Of a stretch of DNA of 42,442 nucleotides, positions 16,071 through 25,111 are shown piece by piece. The notes below the pieces were generated by a model. It worked only from the letters and a program-made list of their open reading frames with translations, was not told where the DNA came from and made no database searches. The stretch is from an uncultured Amphritea sp. (GTDB lineage Bacteria; Pseudomonadota; Gammaproteobacteria; Pseudomonadales; Balneatricaceae), in contig NZ_CAKZLP010000006.1 in assembly GCF_937127095.1 (NCBI RefSeq), positions 1 through 42,442 of the forward strand. The letters run 5' to 3'. Each line of letters opens with the position of its first letter. Position 1 is the first letter of the stretch. A program made the translations under genes and the position numbers.

Positions 16071-18418
16071 TTGTCAGGCTGCGTTGGTGTCCCTGTGAAC
16101 AAGCCTCTTCGTTACTCCCGCATTGAATGGCGGCGGCGTGCGGCAATCATAGCGTTTGCTGTTTTTGCCTTTATTAGTTACATCGTGCTGATCTCCCTCA
16201 GCCTGTACCATGCCAGAGAGCGGGAGTTAGAAACGGTACTGACTCAGCAGACGAGCCTGGTGAAGGTATTAGAGAGTCAGGCTGACGCCACCCTCAAAAA
16301 GATCGATACAGTACTGCTCTCAGTGCAGCAAAAGCTCACCGGAACGCCAGCAAACCTCCGCCCGGCACCCTCCGTTATGAATCAGATACTGGCATCTCAC
16401 CTAGCGTTGATCGGTGAGTCTCAGAGCCTTCGTGTTGCGGATGCTCAGGGACGATTTATCTACGATGCCAGTGGTGTTCTCCATTCCGCGACCATCAGTG
16501 ATCGCAAATATTTTTTACGTAATCGTGCCGATCCCAACGGCGAATTAATCATCTCTGAACCGTTGTTTGCCCGTATCACCCATAACTGGGTGGTTACTGT
16601 CAGTCGGCGCATCAATGATGACAAGGGTGGGTTTGCGGGGCTGATTCAGGCAGCTGTGCGAGCCGAGTTCTTCGAAAACTTTTATGAGTCTCTCAACCTG
16701 GGAAAATCGTACAGCGTGACCCTGGTCGATGGAAAGTCGCGCATGCTGGCCCGCTTCCCCGCAAAAGAGGACCAGTTGGGTAAGCCTATCAATAGTCCTC
16801 TGTTACGTGATTTTATGGCGAGTGGTGCTAACGATACCCAGTACACGACTATCTCTGCAGTGGATAAGGTCGAACGAAGTTATATGGTGCGTAAGGTCGG
16901 CCCCTATCCTCTCTATCTGATTATCGGTCATACAAAAAGCGATCAGTTGTCTGCATGGCACCAACAGCTAGTCTGGAGTATTGTCGGCATCGTCGTGCTG
17001 GGAGGGGTGTTGCTGGGCTGGATTATTGTCTGGCTGCGCAGTTACGATTCGGCACTGGCGCTGGCGGGACGAATGACCTCGGCTTACGAAGTTACACTAC
17101 AGCGTATGCGTCATCTTGCCGGGCATGATCCACTGACTGACTTGCCAAATAGGGCTCTTTTGGAAGAGCGGATGGCGGCTGCACTGGCTGATACAAAAGG
17201 TCGCCGGGCGGATCTGGTGCTGATGTTTATTGATCTGGACCACTTCAAGGATATTAATGACACCCTCGGTCATGGAGTGGGTGACAAGCTGCTGGTTAAG
17301 GTGGCAGAACGTTTGCAGCAAGGTCTGACGGACCAGGACACTATCAGCCGTCAGGGAGGCATGAATTTGCCGTTCTGTTGCGGGGTTATGCCAACCTGAC
17401 CCGGGTGGCAGAAACGGCGCAACGACTGATCGATGAGCTTGATCCGCCCTTTCTGGTGAATGAGCACGAACTACGGGTAACGGCGAGTATCGGTATCAGT
17501 GTCTATCCCCAGGATGGCCCTGATATTGTCACACTGCTTAAGAACGCGGACACCGCAATGTACCAGGCTAAAGCTGAAGGCGGCCGAGCTTTTCATTTTT
17601 TTACTGAGGAGATGAATGCCCGGGTGCTTAACCGCGTTACTCTGGATAAAAACCTGCACTTGGCGCTGGAGCATCAGGAATTTGTTTTGCTCTATCAGCC
17701 GCAGGTTGACGGAGCCAGTGGACAGATTACCGGTGTCGAGGCCTTAATCCGCTGGCACCATCCGCAACAGGGGGAGATATCCCCGGCCCAGTTTATACCT
17801 GCTGCTGAAGAAAGCGGAATCATTAACGGCATCGGCGACTGGGTTTTAAACCAGGCCTGTCTTCAGACACGCCGCTGGCTCGATCTCGGTCTGCCAGAAC
17901 TGACCATGGCGGTGAATATTTCAGCGGTGCAGCTTCGCCAACCCAATTTTGTCGATAAGGTGATGGCCGCGCTTTCCCGACATGGTCTGCCGGCCGAATA
18001 TCTGGAACTGGAAATAACAGAAAGCGCATTGATCCGCGATACTCAGCGAATTGTCCGCATCCTCAATGAGTTACGTCAACAGGGGGTGCGGCTCTCGGTA
18101 GACGATTTTGGCACGGGCTACTCCAGTCTGGCTTATCTGAAAAACCTGCCCTTCGATAAGATCAAGATCGATCAGTCCTTTATTCGGGGAATTCCTGAAA
18201 GAGAGGATGATGCCGCAATTACTGAGGTGATTATTGGGATCGCCAAAAGCTTAAAAATGGAACTGATAGCGGAAGGGGTGGAAACCGAAGAGCAGTATGC
18301 TTTTCTGTTACAGCACCATTGCCAGCAGATGCAGGGGTTCTTTTTTGGCAAACCGATGCCTGCAGCGGTGATTGAGCAGCGTTTACGACAGAGTGTCGAA
18401 GCAAGCCCCGATCAATAA
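16071..18418 (+). pseudogene. membrane GGDEF-EAL protein, frameshifted in the GGDEF motif
   Basis: It would be a cyclic-di-GMP enzyme: one N-terminal membrane helix (near residues 20-45), a periplasmic Cache-like sensor, a second helix (about 300-325), then GGDEF and EAL domains. The first frame runs to 17399 and reads RQGGMNLPF; the second frame continues from there. Adding one G between 17360 and 17361 restores RQGGDEFAVLLRGYANL and joins them, so a single base is missing in the Asp codon of GGDEF. The EAL part keeps EALIRW, EITES, DDFGTGYSS and EGVET. Unless this is a sequencing error, only a truncated sensor is made, as the second frame has no credible start. The first frame opens with TTG 16071; GTG 16095 is an alternative. 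Confidence 0.85.
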
Positions 18419-18445
18419 CGCCGGATGCATGTCGTTTATCTGAAG

Positions 18446-18459
18446 GCGGGGACTCCCGC
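18446..18459 (+). terminator. short hairpin after the GGDEF-EAL gene
   Basis: GCGGG-GACT-CCCGC is a perfect stem with a four-base loop. No T tract follows, so it may only stabilise the 3' end. Confidence 0.35.
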
Positions 18460-18533
18460 TATCGCTCAAATACATCATCAACAATATCGCTGTGCTTTTC
18501 CCTGGAAGCGGTTTTTATGGTATTCCTGCAGTT

Positions 18534-19376
18534 ATGACTTTATCCCGTGAATTTTATCGCCATGGCCCCGTTGTCCGACAGGGGCAGTCCGTTACCTTTC
18601 TTGATGTCAGAAAACGCTTTGATTTCAGAACCATCGGTATAGGCCGCTGGGTGACGCAGCCGGAACAGGAAAGGGCCGCCGGACTGTTTTATGATGCACT
18701 GGTTGATCTGATGACCATATTAAAGTGTCCGGAGCCTTTGATATCCCTGCGCGGAACCCTGTCTTTGCAGTATGGGATAGGAGGGCGTCCGGGTGTCGCG
18801 GCGCATTATCAGCCGTCAACGCGTTGTTTCTCGCTGGCTAAAAATGCCGGGCCCGGCAGTATTGCCCATGAGTGGTTTCATGCGCTGGACCACTACCTCG
18901 GCGGTATGGCATTTGCCGATGCTCCAACAGGGATGTTTGCGTCAAAAGCCTGGTTGTCAGACGCGACGCCGGTGGTTCATCCGTTGAATGATGACCTGTA
19001 CGGCTGCTTCAGAAGCATGATGTTAGATGAGGACGGTGAGTCCCCCAGTGAGTTGTTTGAGGCATCGGTTAAGATCGACAGGGAGATGAATCAGGTTTAC
19101 TACAGCCAGGCTGAAGAACTTTGCGCCCGGGCTTTTGAAGCCTTTGTTCAGGATGCGGCTATTTCGAATAATTTTCTGGTCTCCGGGACGAAAGCCACAG
19201 CCGAAGCCCGGCACGGCCTCTATCCGCAAGGCGAACAGCGACAGCGTATTAATGTCGCCTTCCAGCGTTACTTTCATCGCCTGGGGGCTGCATTGAATCG
19301 GGAGATTCGCAGCAATACGGGTCAGGGCGTAGAGAAGCACGGAAGCGTTTTCGTTGATGAAAATGCTTGCGAGTAA
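18534..19376 (+). CDS. CLCA_X/LPD1-type protein with HEWFH motif
   Basis: A 280-residue protein opening TLSREFYRHGPVVRQG, containing RRFDFRTIGIGRWV-like text, and AHEWFHALDHYLGG near residue 120. It resembles the gammaproteobacterial CLCA_X family, whose core is a large-polyvalent-protein-associated domain (LPD1). The HExxH-like HEWFH, with a further His and Asp after it, could bind a metal as in zincin proteases, but activity is not established. The open frame begins at GTG 18492; ATG 18534 fits the family N-terminus better. No signal peptide is seen from this start. Confidence 0.75.
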   Translation: MTLSREFYRHGPVVRQGQSVTFLDVRKRFDFRTIGIGRWVTQPEQERAAGLFYDALVDLMTILKCPEPLISLRGTLSLQYGIGGRPGVAAHYQPSTRCFSLAKNAGPGSIAHEWFHALDHYLGGMAFADAPTGMFASKAWLSDATPVVHPLNDDLYGCFRSMMLDEDGESPSELFEASVKIDREMNQVYYSQAEELCARAFEAFVQDAAISNNFLVSGTKATAEARHGLYPQGEQRQRINVAFQRYFHRLGAALNREIRSNTGQGVEKHGSVFVDENACE

Positions 19377-19400
19377 AGAGTCTTACCTGACCTCAGTTTT

Positions 19401-19434
19401 CACCACAGAGGTCACAGAGAACACATAGAGAGGA
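19401..19434 (+). repeat. dispersed ACCACAGAG-type repeat, copy 3
   Basis: The copy reads CACCACAGAGGTCACAGAGA and then ACACATAGAGAG. It is the best-preserved of the three copies and lies between two convergent genes. Confidence 0.55.
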
Positions 19435-19521
19435 GCCGACTCATCGTAGCCTCCCCCTCTCGTGTATCGTTAGCTGAATGCTTCACGACATAAATCTCTC
19501 GCCTGTTCCTTGTCTTTTTAG

Positions 19522-21339
19522 TTAGAAACTAAAGTTAAGCGCCAGGCTCAGGCGTGTATCTTCACTATCATCGTTGGCGACCATCTGCACTATGCGGCCA
19601 TTCAGTGAAGTTTGTTGTGAAATCTGGCCATTGATGCCCAGCGTAATCTGACCATAGCTGTCATCCTCGCTGACAGACTGCAGGCTAAAGCGGTTGTTGG
19701 GCATACTGGCCAGTGCAACTGAGACCGGGTCTGGATCGTTACCGAAACTCTGTGTCCAGACTGCCGTAGCGAAAGGTTGCCAGCGTCCTTGTGTCGATTG
19801 TAATTGCCAGCCCAGACTGCCGGTGAATTGATTACGGGTCTGGCTGTCGTATTTCATCGCCGTGGCGCTGCCGGTTGAGCTCTCTTCGGTGAATCCAGAC
19901 AGATCCTGCAGTTGGTAGCCCAGTCGCGCAATGGGGCCATGACTCAGGGAGTCACTGCTAAACAGGTAGTTTACGCCCAGTTGCATACTGATCTGGGTTC
20001 CCTCGGTGCTGCCTTTAACGGTGCGTGTCGCTGGTCCAAGATCAACCTTACGACGGGTGTCGTAGTCACCTTTGGTGACGACAATACTGGTCTGCCACTG
20101 CCATTGGGAACGTTGCCAGCCACTGTACAGGCTGAAGGACCGGGCTTGGGTTTCGACAGAACCACCCGACAGGTCAACATCGTCGCGGCTGACATGAAAA
20201 CCAAAGCCGAAACTGTGATCGGCATTACGCTGGGTAATACCTGCCCCGACAGAGGCCCGGCTGCCCTCAAGTTCGGCGTTGCCCGTACCGCCCTCTCCGA
20301 TAACCCAAAGATCGGTACTGTCTTCCGCTTGCAGAAATGATTGTGCCAGACGTCCATCAATCGCATCCATCAGGGCAAGCTGTTGGTAGTGAACAGCACG
20401 CCCCAGACCTTCGGCAAAGGCCGGAGCTGTGAGAACACTCTGCACGTAATCACTGATAATCTGGTGGCCGCCACTGGTCGGATGCACGCTATCCGCATAG
20501 AGGAATGTCTGGTCTGTTCCTGCTGCATAACCCCCCGCACCTTCGACACAGAGCAGTGATGACGTTGCTCCACACGCAGGCGTAGTAACATTGGTAAAAC
20601 CATACATTGCGGGTTGTGCCGAAACCTCCTTAAGCAGTGTAAACATGTCGACCGGTATCACCTCGACACCACTCGCCCGCAGGGTCGCCAGTAAAACACT
20701 GTTATAACCCGCAGACAGAGCGGTCAGGCTGGCGGCACCGGCTGTCCCCTGAGACGCGCCAAAGGGTGTCGCGCCGATATCGGGCAGGGTTGGTACCAGC
20801 AGATAACGTGCCCCCGCCGCTTTCAGTGCGGCTAGTGCCTGTACCTGCTCGCCGGTGGTGGTTGTAATATAGCTGGTGATGTCAGCCGGAAGCACGCCGC
20901 CGCCAGCGATCCAGAAGATATCATTAGCACCGCCCCAGAGCGTGTACAGGGCATTGGAATCAGCAACACCGCCATTAGCGCTCAGGTAATTTTGCACCTG
21001 TGTGGTAATCGGTGTTGCGCCACTGGCAGGTGCCGCACCAATGCCAGGGGTTCCGCTAATGCGGGCACCGCCCTCGGCGTAGTTGGTGCCGCTCTGGTTG
21101 GCAGGGCTCAGCGTTACCCCATATTGACCGGCGAGCAGTTCAGACCAGACCGGGCCTGGATTGGTGGTGAATTTAGCGGCCCCGCTATAGGTGGGGTCGA
21201 CCACCTGCAAAATCGGTAGAAAAGAGCCAGAGTCGGTGAGGCTATCGCCAAAATAATAGGTGTTGCTGAAATCCGCAGCGTGAATCTGAGATGCCATTAG
21301 CACTGTTATCAGGGAGGAAAGAACTTTTTTGTGAGTCAT
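19522..21339 (-). CDS. autotransporter GDSL esterase/lipase
   Basis: Outer-membrane-anchored SGNH esterase of the EstA type. After a signal peptide ending QIHA|ADF, block I is YYFGDSLTDSG with the Ser nucleophile, block II has NYAEGGAR, block III is GGANDIFW and block V is DSVHPTSGGH with the Asp/His pair. From about residue 310 a C-terminal autotransporter beta-barrel follows and ends in the typical aromatic residue (LALNFSF). The frame is open from ATG 21351, but ATG 21339 has GGAA at good spacing and is chosen. It probably hydrolyses lipid or rhamnolipid-like esters at the cell surface. Confidence 0.92.
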   Translation of the reverse strand: MTHKKVLSSLITVLMASQIHAADFSNTYYFGDSLTDSGSFLPILQVVDPTYSGAAKFTTNPGPVWSELLAGQYGVTLSPANQSGTNYAEGGARISGTPGIGAAPASGATPITTQVQNYLSANGGVADSNALYTLWGGANDIFWIAGGGVLPADITSYITTTTGEQVQALAALKAAGARYLLVPTLPDIGATPFGASQGTAGAASLTALSAGYNSVLLATLRASGVEVIPVDMFTLLKEVSAQPAMYGFTNVTTPACGATSSLLCVEGAGGYAAGTDQTFLYADSVHPTSGGHQIISDYVQSVLTAPAFAEGLGRAVHYQQLALMDAIDGRLAQSFLQAEDSTDLWVIGEGGTGNAELEGSRASVGAGITQRNADHSFGFGFHVSRDDVDLSGGSVETQARSFSLYSGWQRSQWQWQTSIVVTKGDYDTRRKVDLGPATRTVKGSTEGTQISMQLGVNYLFSSDSLSHGPIARLGYQLQDLSGFTEESSTGSATAMKYDSQTRNQFTGSLGWQLQSTQGRWQPFATAVWTQSFGNDPDPVSVALASMPNNRFSLQSVSEDDSYGQITLGINGQISQQTSLNGRIVQMVANDDSEDTRLSLALNFSF

Positions 21340-21515
21340 TTTGCATTCCATGCTTATTATTTTCTATGAGTAAGAATCGGATACCCGAACTTAAGAAAAA
21401 ACACGTTCCATCGCAATGGCAAAAACCACCAGTATTAATGGCAAATCAAGCTATGCCAGAGGTTTTGGTTCCTGTTGTTTAACCTTGATTGGATCACTAT
21501 TTTTATCCGCAGCAA

Positions 21516-21530
21516 GGATAATCGTTATCC
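21516..21530. promoter_or_regulatory. Fur-box-like palindrome
   Basis: GGATAA-TCG-TTATCC is a perfect inverted repeat. GATAATCGTTATC matches 12 of 13 bases of the GATAATCATTATC part of the Fur consensus, and 14 of 19 over the full consensus. It is about 180 bases upstream of the esterase start on the minus strand. A further TTATCC lies at 21503. Confidence 0.45.
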
Positions 21531-21643
21531 CCATATATCACCACCGAGAACAGGTGAAGAGTTGAGGTGAATCATCGAAGCCCGCAGCTATCGTCAAGAA
21601 AAGGTATCAACACATAAACCGGTCGCCTTTTTTTCCTTTTACG

Positions 21644-21672
21644 GTAGGTTGGGATGAGGTACGAATTCCAAC
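21644..21672 (+). repeat. REP-like element, copy 2
   Basis: It is identical to the element at 15775 over 28 of 29 bases: GTAG, GTTGGGAT, the loop GAGGTACG and an arm in which ATCCCAAC has become ATTCCAAC. Confidence 0.75.
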
Positions 21673-21774
21673 AAAAATAGCCGCTAAGTGTTTAAAAAAC
21701 GAATCTATTCTTAAATGTCCGAATATCAGACTGAGGAAGGTAGGATAAATCTTCAATGCTCATGCCGTGAGTGT

Positions 21775-22287
21775 TCAGTAATTTAGCTTCAGCGCCATAT
21801 CGATACTCTGTCCATCGTATTGGAAACTGGCGGCAGAGAACGAAGGCGCGCTGAGTAATGCTTTGGCATTGTTTGAAAAACCAAAGCCTTCCCTGGGGAC
21901 CCCCATCCAGTTGGTGTCCAGTATCCCGTTCATGTTTTCATCATGAACCACGGCTATCGCATAGTTGCCAGGCGGAATGTCGGTAAAGTGGCAACTTGCC
22001 TGGGACTCCCGAATTCTGATGCTCACAATATTCGTTGCAAAGTGTAAGTAGTCTTTAGGGAATCCTTCCGGCGATTCGAACAGCGCGCAGGCTATCGTTC
22101 CTGTACTGTTTTTTATGTTCAGAATCTTCATGTGAATACCTGAACATGGTGGTTGGGCAAAGGCGAGAACAGGAAGGTTCACAAACACCAGCACCGCAAA
22201 CCAGGCTGCAGATCGAACTCTCATTCGTATCCGTATTCGTGGGTCCCTGATTGTGGCGGCTGACTTCTGAATTGTTGAATCACGCAT
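21775..22287 (-). CDS. exported DUF2141-type protein
   Basis: A small secreted protein. A basic region is followed by the hydrophobic core AAWFAVLVFVNLPVLAFA and a likely cleavage before QPPCSG. The mature part shows the DUF2141 pattern: GTIACALFESPEGFP, PPGNYAIAVVHDENMNGILD, TNWMGVPREGFGFSNNA. Two Cys could form a disulfide. ATG 22287 follows AGGATGAG at good spacing and is preferred to ATG 22296; ATG 22224 would give a shorter signal peptide. The family is often found near carotenoid or lipid genes, but no function is proven. Confidence 0.8.
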   Translation of the reverse strand: MRDSTIQKSAATIRDPRIRIRMRVRSAAWFAVLVFVNLPVLAFAQPPCSGIHMKILNIKNSTGTIACALFESPEGFPKDYLHFATNIVSIRIRESQASCHFTDIPPGNYAIAVVHDENMNGILDTNWMGVPREGFGFSNNAKALLSAPSFSAASFQYDGQSIDMALKLNY

Positions 22288-22296
22288 GAATCTCAT

Positions 22297-22690
22297 CCTG
22301 CCTGTTAACCTGCATAGTCTGAGTGGATCGCAGTGGATCCCCGACGACTTCTTTTCTATACAGACGTGTGCGGTGTCGCATCCAGGGGAGAGTGAGGATT
22401 AAAGTGCCCGCTGTCATTACACCAGAGCAGCAGTGCCTATTTGAACTGAAAGAGGAGCGCTGAAGCACCTCGATTTTCATCCCGAAAACACGTAAGCACG
22501 GGTTGTTGTGAGCTGGCACGGTTTGTCACCCGTCATATTTCCTATACGGCTGATCATGCAACACTTTTTAGTGTTATTCCAGCGCCACAATTTTCTACAT
22601 CTATCGCTCCACTGTTCTCCGTATCCGAGCGTTTATCGCGCAGACCTTCTTTTACAGGTACAGGTGGCGGTTTCGGGGTGATCTGCCGTT
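22297..22690. other. gene-free region before the phaC locus
   Basis: About 390 bases without a convincing gene. Short minus-strand frames exist (for example 22280-22519) but show no recognisable domain. A promoter for the DUF2141 gene on the minus strand is expected at its left end. Confidence 0.4.
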
Positions 22691-23005
22691 TCAGGCGCAG
22701 ACAAAGTAGCTTCCAGAAGGTTTATGTTCGCCAGCGAACAGAGGTCTCGGTGATATCGGTGCAAGATGGAACGGAAGCTGGTTGCCAGGAGTCATATAGA
22801 TTACCTGATAGCTCCCCGTGAGCCATTTATCTCTAATTACACGGTACGTGGGTAAGCGCAGGTCAGGTAGATGAATATCGGGCAGAGCGATAGTCGCGAT
22901 GCCTTGAGGATAGCGGTCGTTCAGATGCTGGATGGCCAGAACAGGAGTTGAACATGTCATCGAAATTAACAGCAAAACCGAACCTGAAATCAAGCACAGA
23001 AACAA
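22691..23005 (-). CDS. possible small exported protein antisense to the phaC start
   Basis: A 104-residue frame opening MFLCLISGSVLLLISMTC and continuing to PVLA|IQ, a convincing signal-peptide pattern, followed by a proline-rich mature region (ALPDIHLPDLRLPTYR...). AAGG lies about ten bases ahead of the ATG. It overlaps the first 52 bases of phaC on the opposite strand. I recognise no family. It may equally be a chance frame; the signal-like start is the only argument for it. Confidence 0.3.
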   Translation of the reverse strand: MFLCLISGSVLLLISMTCSTPVLAIQHLNDRYPQGIATIALPDIHLPDLRLPTYRVIRDKWLTGSYQVIYMTPGNQLPFHLAPISPRPLFAGEHKPSGSYFVCA

Positions 23006-24813
23006 TAGCTACACCTTCGTCACCGCCGGAGGTTGAATCGACGTTTATCGGTCCACATCATAAGTTGCCGTCGTTTTCTGAGGCGACCGATGAGGTGGCT
23101 GATATCGACCGCATCTTGCATGCGATGCTGGGGAAGGTGTTCGGCATATCACCGGTCGCTCTGGGGATGACCTATATGGACTGGATTGGCCATCTAGCCC
23201 TCTCCCCTGGAAAGCAGGCTGTACTGGCCCAAAGTGCGGCCGACAAGATGAAATTTATTACCCGCTTTGCTGCCTGTCAGGCGCTGGGGCAGGAATCGGC
23301 AGAGAACTCATCGGAGAGCTGTGTCGAGCCGCTGCCGCAGGATCGGCGCTTTGACGATGAGGGGTGGCAAAAGTGGCCTTACAATCTTTACCAGCAGGCG
23401 TTTCTGCAAACCGAGCGTTGGTGGGATGAAGCAACCGAGGTTCGCGGGATGACTCAGCACCATACCGCCATCCGCCCGTTTATCGCCCGGCAGCTTCTGG
23501 ATATGTGGTCGCCGCTCAATTTCCCTCTGACCAATCCGCGTATTATGCAAGCGACGCAGGAGCAGGGGGGGCTTAACTTTTTCCGTGGTGTACAAAACCT
23601 GATGGAGGACTTACAACGGTCGGTTGCGAAGCAACCTGCCGCCGGAATGGATACGTTTGAGGTGGGTCGTAATATCGCTGTGACGCCGGGTAAGGTGGTG
23701 TATCAGAACCACCTGATCGAGTTGATTCAGTATGCCCCCACGACTGCGGATGTGTATGCTGAGCCGGTGCTGATTGTCCCAGCCTGGATTATGAAATATT
23801 ACATTCTCGACCTTTCCCCGGAGAACTCGCTGGTGAAATATCTGGTGGATCAGGGGCATACGGTATTTATGATCTCCTGGCGAAATCCCGGCTCTGAAGA
23901 TCGTGATCTGGGCAACGCGGATTACCGTGAGCAGGGGATTATGGATTCCCTTGCGGCGATCAATGCTATCGTGCCAGATCAGAAGATCCATGCTGCCGGA
24001 TATTGTCTTGGCGGGACACTGCTGTCCATTGTTGCTGCAACGATGGCACGGGAGGGTGATGACCGGCTGAAAAGTGTCACGCTGTTTGCCGCCCAGGTCG
24101 ATTTCGAGGAAGCGGGCGAGCTGCTGATGTTTATTGACGAAAGCCAACTGGCGTGGCTGGAGGACAGTATGTGGGAGAAGGGCTATCTCGACCGCCAACA
24201 GATGGTCGGCACCTTTCAGCTACTGCGTTCCCGCGATCTTATCTGGTCACGGATGATCGAGAACTATTTGATGGGCGAGCGTACGCCGCCGAACGATATG
24301 ATGGCCTGGAACGCCGATGCCACCCGTATGCCTTATAAAATGCACAGCGAATATCTGCGCGATCTGTTTCTCAACAACGATCTGGCGGAAGGGCACTATA
24401 TTGTCGACGGACGGCCCGTTGCCCTCACCGATATCCGGGTGCCGGTGTTTGCCGTGGGTACACAGCGCGATCATGTGGCACCCTGGCATTCGGTGTACAA
24501 AATTAAACTGCTCACCGACACCGATGTGACCTTTCTGCTGACCAGCGGCGGCCATAATGCCGGTATCGTCAGCGAACCAGGACATCCGCACCGCCATTAT
24601 CAGATCGAAACCATGAAAAGCACGGATCAGTATGTTTCGCCTCAAGAGTGGAGTGAGCGCACTTCCTCCCAGGACGGATCATGGTGGCCGCAATGGCAGA
24701 CCTGGCTGAGACAGCACTCCGAAGGCGAGATCAAACCGCCGCAAACCGGTGCACCGGATAAGGCTTATACTGTGCTGCGTGATGCGCCGGGTGAATATGT
24801 CCTGATGCAGTAA
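22954..24813 (+). CDS. phaC: class I polyhydroxyalkanoate synthase
   Basis: Polymerises 3-hydroxyacyl-CoA into PHA at the granule surface. This is an alpha/beta-hydrolase-type enzyme of 619 residues. The lipase-like box is AAGYCLGGTLLS with nucleophile Cys351, the Asp is Asp506 (GTQRDHVAPW) and the His is His534 (TSGGHNAGI). Also seen are PAWIMKYYILDLSPENSLV and FMISWRNP, typical of PhaC. ATG 22954 follows AGGAG (22943-22947); the frame is open from TTG 22948. No phaA or phaB lies in the window, so monomer supply is encoded elsewhere. The phasin at 13095 is its functional partner. Confidence 0.95.
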   Translation: MSSKLTAKPNLKSSTETIATPSSPPEVESTFIGPHHKLPSFSEATDEVADIDRILHAMLGKVFGISPVALGMTYMDWIGHLALSPGKQAVLAQSAADKMKFITRFAACQALGQESAENSSESCVEPLPQDRRFDDEGWQKWPYNLYQQAFLQTERWWDEATEVRGMTQHHTAIRPFIARQLLDMWSPLNFPLTNPRIMQATQEQGGLNFFRGVQNLMEDLQRSVAKQPAAGMDTFEVGRNIAVTPGKVVYQNHLIELIQYAPTTADVYAEPVLIVPAWIMKYYILDLSPENSLVKYLVDQGHTVFMISWRNPGSEDRDLGNADYREQGIMDSLAAINAIVPDQKIHAAGYCLGGTLLSIVAATMAREGDDRLKSVTLFAAQVDFEEAGELLMFIDESQLAWLEDSMWEKGYLDRQQMVGTFQLLRSRDLIWSRMIENYLMGERTPPNDMMAWNADATRMPYKMHSEYLRDLFLNNDLAEGHYIVDGRPVALTDIRVPVFAVGTQRDHVAPWHSVYKIKLLTDTDVTFLLTSGGHNAGIVSEPGHPHRHYQIETMKSTDQYVSPQEWSERTSSQDGSWWPQWQTWLRQHSEGEIKPPQTGAPDKAYTVLRDAPGEYVLMQ

Positions 24814-24997
24814 TCGCTCAGGCTCTACCTTAGCGGCTGATGGGGTCACTCAGACGCCGCTACCTTGCTTCTGCTGCCAGATAGCGTTTGCTATCGGTTT
24901 AGTTTGCTTTTTCTGCCTACGACTGCCTTTCAGTAAGGGCGCTCAATGGCCTCTTTCAACGTAACTCATCATTCAGATGTATAACTAAAACTTTGCC

Positions 24998-25023
24998 TTA
25001 CAACCTTTTATATAGGGTTGTAA
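24998..25023. promoter_or_regulatory. inverted repeat, candidate operator
   Basis: TTACAACC (24998-25005) and GGTTGTAA (25016-25023) are perfect 8-bp arms around a 10-base AT-rich centre. It lies about 100 bases before the start of the first gene of the operon. The size suits a LysR-type site. Confidence 0.5.
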
Positions 25024-25074
25024 TAAAAATATCTTTTATCTGTCCTCTGGGATTCACAATTCGTCCGTAAGCTT

Positions 25075-25102
25075 CTGACCCATGATGTGAAATTCGGGTC
25101 AG
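25075..25102 (+). promoter_or_regulatory. inverted repeat next to the ribosome binding site
   Basis: CTGACCC (25075-25081) and GGGTCAG (25096-25102) are perfect 7-bp arms around 14 bases. The right arm ends nine bases before the ATG at 25112, so a hairpin here could mask the start of translation, or a bound regulator could block transcription. Confidence 0.45.
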
Positions 25103-25111
25103 GTTGAAGAT

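Larger units (their letters stand above)
21352..21774. other. gene-free region upstream of the esterase
   Basis: No gene is seen. It holds a Fur-box-like palindrome (21516-21530) and a REP-like element (21644-21672), and otherwise AT-rich sequence likely to contain the esterase promoter on the minus strand. Confidence 0.5.
24814..25111. other. leader region of the organophosphorus uptake operon
   Basis: No gene is seen. It contains a weak hairpin GATAGC-GTTT-GCTATC followed by a T-rich stretch (24880-24895), which may end phaC transcription, and two good inverted repeats at 24998 and 25075 ahead of the next gene. Confidence 0.5.

Noticed and set aside
17378..18418. Separate EAL-only gene
   Set aside because: The TTG start is an internal Leu of the restored GGDEF domain and there is no ribosome site; the frame is the rest of a frameshifted gene.
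22280..22519. Minus-strand frame of 79 codons upstream of the DUF2141 gene
   Set aside because: No domain, no signal peptide and no good ribosome site; composition looks like non-coding sequence.
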